Positions 26,283 to 31,056 of a stretch of 31,056 bases of DNA are shown one piece after another. A program made the position numbers and the translations under genes. The first letter of the stretch is position 1; the number at the start of each line of letters is the position of its first letter. The notes under the pieces were generated by a model. That model was not told where the DNA came from and ran no database searches. It was given only the letters and a program-made list of their open reading frames with translations. This DNA is from RGIG3701 sp964438515 (GTDB lineage Bacteria; Planctomycetota; Planctomycetia; Pirellulales; Thermoguttaceae), in contig CAYTLK010000039.1 in assembly GCA_964438515.1 (NCBI GenBank), forward strand, positions 1-31,056, in the 5' to 3' direction.

Positions 26283-26610
26283 AAACGTCTTTCATAAAAA
26301 AGGGTTAAAATTTGAAATTTCCACTATTTTAACACCTTTTTTTAAAAAAAGGAATCCCCCCGAACAGAAAAAAAGAAAAAATCTGAAAATAAGCACGTTC
26401 AGCGGGCAAAAAGCCCGCCGCTCGCCTTGGGACATTTCAGCCTGAATCGGTATTTTGGAAGCAGAAACAAACTGCCCCGACTCGTTTAATCGTCTTAATT
26501 CTCCTACAGGTGCGCGTTTGCCGAATGAAACAAAAAAATCTGAAGAAAATTCTCTCACAGAAGGACCCTCTTCAGATTTTTTAAATCGTTATTGTACGTT
26601 ATTCGTTTTA
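26283..26610. other. AT-rich intergenic region
   Basis: There is no gene in these 328 nt. It holds an 8-bp inverted repeat (26304-26311 with 26326-26333) just before the sialidase-like gene, a GC-rich hairpin GCGGGC-AAAAA-GCCCGC at 26402-26418, and the terminator of the upstream amidotransferase-like gene. A promoter for the sialidase-like gene was not identified with confidence. Confidence 0.5.
26525..26582 (-). terminator. Terminator of the amidotransferase-like gene
   Basis: A perfect 14-bp stem pairs 26533-26546 with 26569-26582 around a 22-nt loop. Read on the reverse strand, the stem ends in a run of seven T. It lies 28 nt after the stop of the gene ending at 26611. The A/T symmetry would also let it work in the other direction. 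Confidence 0.8.
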
Positions 26611-27363
26611 TCACGCAACGAGCGAGAATTCATACGGAACACCGCCGACCGCTTCCACGAATTCTTCGAAAATACGCAGATCCAGCGCCGTCGCAAACGC
26701 ACTTTCCGGATGAAACTGCGTCCCAATCGCAAACCAGTCGTCAAACTCGCACTCAATCGCTTCAATCACCCCGTCAGGCGATTTTGCCGAGACGACGAAC
26801 CCCGGCGCAACCTCGTTGACGGCCATATGATGACGAGAACAAACACGAATTTCTGCATCTCCGTACACCTTTTCCATGAGGGTTCCCGGCACAACATCAA
26901 GCGTGTGACGGTGAATGGAAGTGTGACGGTCAAAATGCGGCATCGCTTTGGGAAGATCAATCGGAATATGGAAGAAAAGGGAGCCGCCCATGGTGACGTT
27001 CAACAGCTGCATTCCCGCACCGATTGCAAGAATAGGGAGTTTGATTTCAGCAACGACACGCATCAGCATGCGGTCAAAGTCTTCGCGGCGTTCGGGCATC
27101 GGACGTACGGTAGTGTGAAGCACGTAACCGTCACGGCGTGAGTCCAAATCGCCGCCTCCAGTAAGCACAATACCATCAAGCATATTAAGTACCTGACGCA
27201 GTTCCTGCTCGCTCTGCGTCGGCGGAAGGATGAGCGGAATGCCGCCCGCTCTTGTAATGGATTCATAATAACCGGTCCAGACGTAACTGAAAGCTTCTTT
27301 TTCCCCTTTGGCTTCCACAAAATCTGCATTGAGACCAATCACCGGTTTTTTTCCGAATTGCAT
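26611..27363 (-). CDS. Class I glutamine amidotransferase-like protein (peptidase C26 / PuuD family) lacking the nucleophilic Cys
   Basis: The 250-residue protein has the family fold: PVIGLNAD start, GYYESITRAGGIPLILP (31-47), DGIVLTGGGDLD (63-74), nucleophile elbow, HRHTLDVVPGT, and the catalytic-dyad end GTQFHPES (214-221). PuuD-type members hydrolyse gamma-glutamyl amides such as gamma-glutamyl-GABA. Here the elbow reads AIGAGMQLLNV instead of the usual GICRGMQ, so Cys is replaced by Gly115 (GGT at 27019-27021); His218 and Glu220 remain. It is therefore probably not a standard thiol hydrolase. AGGAGG 7 nt before the ATG is a strong ribosome-binding site, arguing that the gene is expressed. 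A 360-nt leader precedes it and a terminator follows. Confidence 0.85.
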   Translation of the reverse strand: MQFGKKPVIGLNADFVEAKGEKEAFSYVWTGYYESITRAGGIPLILPPTQSEQELRQVLNMLDGIVLTGGGDLDSRRDGYVLHTTVRPMPERREDFDRMLMRVVAEIKLPILAIGAGMQLLNVTMGGSLFFHIPIDLPKAMPHFDRHTSIHRHTLDVVPGTLMEKVYGDAEIRVCSRHHMAVNEVAPGFVVSAKSPDGVIEAIECEFDDWFAIGTQFHPESAFATALDLRIFEEFVEAVGGVPYEFSLVA

Positions 27364-27725
27364 TTATATTCCTCCTGAATAACACGCAATGAACCTCCAC
27401 AAACTCCCAAAAATGGGAAAAAAGTCCCGTCCAGTCTTTCACTCTGCTTCGGAAAAACCAATCCTTTAGTTTTTCTCCGAAACGGCAAATAACACAATCC
27501 GGCGCGTTTTTTCCTGCGACTTTTAAGATTTTCGCTCTTTGCCGTTACGGCCCCTCAAGCGAAATAAAAGTGGAATCAGGAAAATCTTGCAGCGTTACCG
27601 AGCGTTCTCATTTCGGCAGTGCGTTTCGCGTCCCTCACGGAATGTGCTGGATGGTTCTGATTTTTAAGTTTTAGTTCATTCTGTCCCCTTTCATGCGGCA
27701 AACACCGCCCAGAAGTGCAAATCTG
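27364..27725 (-). promoter_or_regulatory. Long structured leader (or separate small RNA) before the amidotransferase-like gene
   Basis: The RNA expected from the promoter at 27732-27760 runs about 360 nt to the gene. It would begin with two neat hairpins: CCCAGA/TCTGGG, then GCGG/CCGC. A seven-codon ATG frame (MKGDRMN) follows. Further on are competing helices: 27525-27533 with 27580-27588 (9 bp, perfect), or 27530-27536 with 27558-27564 enclosing GCCGT-A-ACGGC. An 11-bp bulged hairpin covers 27448-27481. No known riboswitch class was recognised. No coding frame here is convincing. Confidence 0.5.
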
Positions 27726-27731
27726 GGTCTG

Positions 27732-27760
27732 AGTATAATTGAGATCGAAACAAATTGCAA
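27732..27760 (-). promoter_or_regulatory. Strong sigma-70-type promoter
   Basis: On the reverse strand, TTGCAA (27755-27760) and TATACT (27732-27737) are exactly 17 nt apart. Transcription would start near 27725 and run toward the amidotransferase-like gene. Confidence 0.65.
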
Positions 27761-27954
27761 GTCTTTCCCATATTTTGCCCATAAAAAAAACGAACACACA
27801 ACATCTTGTATGTTAAATTTTTGAAGTGTGCGGTTTCCCGCAACGCACAATCCGTACAGGTGCGCCAATGTTCACTTTCGGCGCAATCATAAAAAGAAGA
27901 ACAACCCATAAAACACGAACTCAAACGGAAATTGAAGAAAAATTTAGAGATTGA
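27761..27954. other. Non-coding stretch between the amidotransferase promoter and nrdR
   Basis: There is no supported gene. Short hairpins are visible, such as TGCGG-TTTC-CCGCA near 27829-27842 and GCGCC/GGCGC near 27862-27884. Reverse-strand frames of 65-77 codons exist but overlap the promoter and look random in composition. Confidence 0.4.
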
Positions 27955-27956
27955 AC

Positions 27957-27995
27957 GAAAAAAGAAGGCGTGTCAGTTGTTTTCTGTACACGCCT
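27957..27995 (-). terminator. Terminator of nrdR
   Basis: A perfect 8-bp stem pairs 27966-27973 with 27988-27995 around a 14-nt loop. On the reverse strand it is followed by TTCTTTTTT. It lies just beyond the nrdR stop. Confidence 0.8.
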
Positions 27996-28008
27996 CATCA
28001 GAAAAATT

Positions 28009-28467
28009 CTATTTTTTTCTACTCAGCATAGGTTTCAGAACGTCCACGAAATCTTTCACATCGCTGAACTGTCGATAAACACTGGCAAAACGTACGAAAG
28101 CAACCTGGTCGAGATGAAACAGCCGTTCCATCAGCAGCTCGCCCAAGTACTGACTCTCCACCTCCGAGTCAAACTTATTTTCAACTTCGTTTTCCACCTG
28201 TGTCAAAATTTCTTCAATCTGATCTTCGCTGACCGGCCGTTTCCGACAAGCGATTTCCAGCCCGTTTCTGAGTTTCTCCCGTTCAAACGGTTCCCGCGTT
28301 CCGTCTCTCTTAATCACCTTAATACAGGCGCGTTCGATTCGTTCATACGTTGTAAAACGACGCTCACAAAACTGACACTCCCTGCGGCGGCGAATTCCAA
28401 AACCATCGTCACACGCACGCGAATCAATGACTCTGTCATTATCCTGATGGCAGCTAGGACACTTCAT
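28009..28467 (-). CDS. nrdR: Transcriptional repressor NrdR
   Basis: NrdR senses ATP/dATP and represses ribonucleotide reductase genes. The 152 residues match the family length. The zinc ribbon uses Cys3, Cys6, Cys31 and Cys34 (MKCPSC and ECQFC). It is followed by the DNA-binding RRRREC and FTTYERIE segments and an ATP-cone domain (IKRDGTREPFEREKLRNGL, from about 52). GAGGTG just upstream supports the start. The gene has its own promoter and terminator. No nrd reductase gene or evident NrdR box pair is in the window, so its targets lie elsewhere. Confidence 0.97.
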   Translation of the reverse strand: MKCPSCHQDNDRVIDSRACDDGFGIRRRRECQFCERRFTTYERIERACIKVIKRDGTREPFEREKLRNGLEIACRKRPVSEDQIEEILTQVENEVENKFDSEVESQYLGELLMERLFHLDQVAFVRFASVYRQFSDVKDFVDVLKPMLSRKK

Positions 28468-28614
28468 GATACACCTCGTATTCTCGAATTGAAAGGTTGA
28501 AAAACCGAATTTTCATTCATCGACTCATCTCCAAAACACTTTCTTCCGACCCCGATTTGAATGTTCGACTCAGACATTCCGTTCGAACGTCCCAAATAAA
28601 ATCAGAATATATAA

Positions 28615-28642
28615 ATTATAACGGTTATTCAAAATACTTCAA
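28615..28642 (-). promoter_or_regulatory. Sigma-70-type promoter of nrdR
   Basis: On the reverse strand, TTGAAG (28637-28642) and a perfect TATAAT (28615-28620) are 16 nt apart. This gives a leader of about 140 nt before nrdR. It lies in the 374-nt divergent region 28468-28841, which holds no gene. Confidence 0.65.
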
Positions 28643-28725
28643 AGAGAAATTCACGTAAAAACGAAAGATTTTCCAAAAATATTTAAAAATTTTAAGAATA
28701 TTTTCAAATTTTCGCGCTTTGTTCC

Positions 28726-28754
28726 TTGTAATTCGTTGGGAAAAATGTTAAAAT
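28726..28754 (+). promoter_or_regulatory. Sigma-70-type promoter of the PH-domain gene pair
   Basis: TTGTAA at 28726-28731 and TAAAAT at 28749-28754 are separated by 17 nt. Transcription would start near 28761, about 80 nt before the ATG at 28842. Confidence 0.6.
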
Positions 28755-28841
28755 ACCTGAATAGTTCAAAGTTTGGGACAAAACGGCGCTTCACCGCAAG
28801 TTTTTCGTCCCGGGAAACGCTGTCTTAAGGAGAAACACATC

Positions 28842-30484
28842 ATGTCAAATGAAAATCTTCCAGAAGAGCTGGTGCCGACGGCTGAGGTTGAGGAATTCAC
28901 AGCCCCAGGCTCTGCGGATTCTGCATCGCCAAATTCCGCACCTGCAAAGAGCTCGAAAAGCGCAGATGACGATGTGAAAATGCCGACCGAAACGTACACC
29001 TGGTATTACTCCCTCCGCGACCTCATTGATGAATTCTTTTGGGGCGTCATCTTCCTCCTCGTGCTGGCAGGCCTGTTTTGCCGCATCCCGTCCGGCGGAA
29101 CGCTCCTTTATATACATAATATCATCACCCTTCTTTTCGGTGTCGGAATCGTTTATTTCGTCATTCTGTACAATCCTTTCCGTTTCCGAAAAAAAGAAAA
29201 CTACATTTCAACTTCCAAAGTCCAGCAATCTCTTGAAATGCTCATGCTGATTGTCTGTTTTTTGATTTTCGTACAGAGACTCGCGGGCTGCATGGGGACT
29301 CCGAAAACGGAAATTCCGCAAGAACCGACTCCTCTCCCCGTCGTGACGGCTCCGGCAGACGCATCCGTTACAACTCCCGCTGCAACTCCCGTTACAACTC
29401 CCGCTGCAACTCCTGTTCCGACGGTTCCCGCCGCAGCACCTGCAGCAGCGCCGAAGAAACCAGCAGAATCGGTTCAGACGGTTGTAACTCCTGTGTCGGT
29501 TAAAGAATCCGCACCCGCTGTGACGCCTGCGCCGGCAGAAAATGAAACCGCAACTCCGGCTGAAGAAGCGGCTCCGGCGGAAGGTGAAACTCCGGTTGAA
29601 GAAGTAACTCCGGTTGAAGAAGCGGCTCCGGCGGAAGGTGAAACTCCGGTTGAAGAAGTAACTCCGGTTGAAGAAGCGGCTCCGGCGGAAGGTGAAACTC
29701 CGGCTCCAATCGAAGANNNNNNNNNNNNNNNNNNNNNNNNNNNNNNNNNNNNNNNNNNNNNNNNNNNNNNNNNNNNNNNNNNNNNNNNNNNNNNNNNNNN
29801 NNNNNNNNNNNNNNNNCTCCGGTTGAAGAAGCGGCTCCGGCGGAAGGTGAAACTCCGGCTCCAATCGAAGAAGTAACTCCGGCGGAAGGACCGGCCGCAA
29901 CCCCTTCTGAAAGCGGAACGCCTCATGAAGAAGCCTCCGTTTCGGAATCGACGTCCGCATCCGAATCCGTCCAAAGCACCAGCGTTTCTGCAAAAAGCAC
30001 CAGCGCCTCCGCAGAAAACGGCGAAAAATCAGTCGGCGATGCATCGTCTCTTGCGAAAAAACACACGTGGACGAATTACTTTCAGTACACACTGATTGCG
30101 ATTTTCTCCCTATTCACGGGTTTGTACTGGCTGAGTCTTATATACCGCATTTTCTTCAATCGATTGTGCACGTATTACAAGCTGACGCCGACGCTTTTCA
30201 TTTTCAAGAAAGGTTTTTTTGTGACGGAACTGCATCACATTGCGGTCTGGGACATCGCGCAGGTGAATATTACGCGCAATCTCTGGCAGCGGTTTACAGG
30301 GGTCGGAACGATTGAGTTGCGCATTCGCAATCAGGGTTTCGAAAATGTGGACGCTTCCGAGGAGTCTTCCGACAATATTCTTGAGTTGCCGGGACTTCGG
30401 GATCCGCGAGCTGTTCAGGAAAAAATCAATACTTATCGTCTGTTCATTCGAAACCGTATGGGGCACCGCGTACTGAATCAATAA
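28842..30484 (+). CDS. Membrane protein with Pro/Glu/Ala repeat linker and C-terminal bacterial PH-like domain, split by an assembly gap
   Basis: The start is set by AAGGAG at 28827-28832, 9 nt upstream. Order: acidic Ser/Ala-rich N-terminus (1-50); the segment TYTWYYSLRDLIDEFFWG; membrane helices at about 65-80, 89-110 and 131-149; a long Pro/Glu/Ala/Thr/Val linker with perfect 54-nt repeats; a Ser-rich stretch; a further helix (YTLIAIFSLFTGLYWLSLIY); and a PH-like (bPH_2) domain, YYKLTPTLFIFKKGFFVTEL to the end. With the 100 N kept, the frame after the gap is wrong. Merging the identical 55-nt flanks gives one open frame of 495 codons. The next gene, 19 nt downstream, shares both its ends in design. 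Function is unknown; a membrane-associated role is inferred. Confidence 0.8.
29586..29716 (+). repeat. 54-nt tandem repeat (18 residues per unit)
   Basis: Units 29586-29639 and 29640-29693 are identical, and a diverging third begins at 29694. Each encodes ETPVEEVTPVEEAAPAEG. A half unit precedes the first. The identity between units implies recent expansion or homogenisation and explains the assembly break. Confidence 0.92.
29717..29816. other. Assembly gap 3 (100 N), probably spurious
   Basis: The 55 nt before the gap (29662-29716) are identical to the 55 nt after it (29817-29871). That is the pattern of two contigs overlapping by one k-mer and joined with placeholder N. Removing 155 nt (100 N plus one copy) restores a single reading frame. 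Confidence 0.9.
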
Positions 30485-30503
30485 GAAAGCAAAGAGGAAA
30501 CTC

Positions 30504-31043
30504 ATGGATAATAATATTTTAAAACAGTACTATGATACGTATTTTGCCGAGATTCCAGTAAGGGAATTTACATGGAAGTATCAGATGCGGGACATGATCG
30601 ACGAGTGGATTTACTGTCTCGTTCCTACCGTCATTTTTGCCGGAATGGCGTATTTCGGTGAAAACTGGTTCGATTTTATCGGCATCCCCGGACTGATTTG
30701 CTGCGGAATTTACGTTTTGAACCTGATTCGCATCATTTTGCTGCGTCGTACGTTCACCTCGTACCGACTCACGCGCGATCATTTCGTGTATACGCACGGT
30801 TTGTTTGTGCAAAATGTGGAAACTTTGCAGCTTTCCGACATTGTGCAAATGACGCTCAGACGTTCCTGGTGGGAACACCTGATTCACACAGGAACTTTGG
30901 AAATTCGGTTTCGATCCTCCGTCGATCTCGCGAACCATAAAAGTACGCTGAGGATTCGCGGAATTGGAGACTACAATGAAATGTTCAAACAAATCGACGA
31001 TTACAGAAACCGACACCGTTTGGTTCTGTACTTCGGATTCTGA
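30504..31043 (+). CDS. Small membrane protein with bacterial PH-like domain (bPH_2)
   Basis: The 179-residue protein begins with REFTWKYQMRDMIDEWIYCL, close to the TYTWYYSLRDLIDEFFWG segment of the preceding gene product. Two membrane helices follow (about 37-55 and 58-78), then RRTFTSYRLTRDHFVYTHGLFVQNVETLQLSDI, the characteristic first strands of a bPH_2 (DUF304/YdbT-like) domain, continuing to a basic, aromatic end. GAGG 8 nt before the ATG supports the start. It is the compact paralogue of the upstream protein, without the linker, and probably shares its transcript and perhaps a complex. PH-like domains of this family occur in envelope-stress and membrane-lipid proteins; the precise role is unknown. 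The gene is complete, and the window ends 13 nt later. Confidence 0.85.
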   Translation: MDNNILKQYYDTYFAEIPVREFTWKYQMRDMIDEWIYCLVPTVIFAGMAYFGENWFDFIGIPGLICCGIYVLNLIRIILLRRTFTSYRLTRDHFVYTHGLFVQNVETLQLSDIVQMTLRRSWWEHLIHTGTLEIRFRSSVDLANHKSTLRIRGIGDYNEMFKQIDDYRNRHRLVLYFGF

Positions 31044-31056
31044 CATTTCCTTTCAA

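Noticed and set aside
27576..27924. Overlapping reverse-strand frames of 65-77 codons in the nrdR-amidotransferase gap, some Cys-rich
   Set aside because: They overlap the predicted promoter, lack ribosome-binding sites and resemble no family. The region looks like leader and spacer.
29208..30092. Reverse-strand repetitive frame across gap 3
   Set aside because: It arises from the tandem repeats read backwards and runs through the N run. The forward gene has start signals and domains at both ends.

Overview
The window is about 31 kb of bacterial chromosome with a Gram-negative-type envelope. It contains a Kdo transferase (kdtA), PlsC and CdsA for phospholipids, an outer-membrane-type beta-barrel, two large PEP-CTERM proteins built of autotransporter-type beta repeats, and long low-complexity membrane proteins. 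That combination fits Planctomycetota, perhaps a Pirellulales-like lineage from a metagenome assembly; Verrucomicrobiota/Lentisphaerota are the main alternatives. The taxonomy is inference, since no rRNA is present. Three runs of exactly 100 N are scaffold gaps. Two lie within or beside visible repeats, and the third is bounded by an identical 55-nt sequence on both sides.

Layout: 0.1-2.2 kb, purT and a Vat-like hexapeptide acetyltransferase. 2.3-4.3 kb, plsC (interrupted by gap 1) and cdsA. 4.4-6.4 kb, a membrane-anchored alpha/alpha-toroid (prenyltransferase/squalene-cyclase-like) protein whose repetitive tail holds gap 2. 6.5-10.3 kb, a PEP-CTERM protein and kdtA. 10.4-14.6 kb, reverse strand, a 1408-residue membrane protein with about 700 residues of low-complexity sequence. 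14.9-19.9 kb, dnaK with a structured leader, then clpB. 19.9-23.4 kb, reverse strand, an AEC-family transporter and a second PEP-CTERM protein. 23.6-24.8 kb, a divergent secreted beta-barrel protein. 25.0-26.3 kb, reverse strand, a secreted sialidase-like protein. 26.6-27.4 kb, reverse strand, a class I amidotransferase-like protein that lacks its nucleophilic cysteine, behind a long structured leader. 28.0-28.5 kb, nrdR. 28.8-31.0 kb, two tandem, related membrane proteins with bacterial PH-like domains.

Two themes connect the genes. One is the cell envelope: phospholipid precursors (PlsC, CdsA), LPS core (KdtA), PEP-CTERM surface proteins, a beta-barrel, a secreted BNR-type protein and PH-domain membrane proteins. 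The other is proteostasis (DnaK, ClpB). No defence system, mobile element, CRISPR array, tRNA or rRNA was recognised. The most noteworthy items are the PH-domain pair, where the first protein carries a long Pro/Glu/Ala repeat linker and is split only by a probable assembly artefact; the cysteine-less amidotransferase with its roughly 360-nt leader; and the dnaK leader stem-loop. Several promoters close to the sigma-70 consensus with 16-17-nt spacing can be seen.
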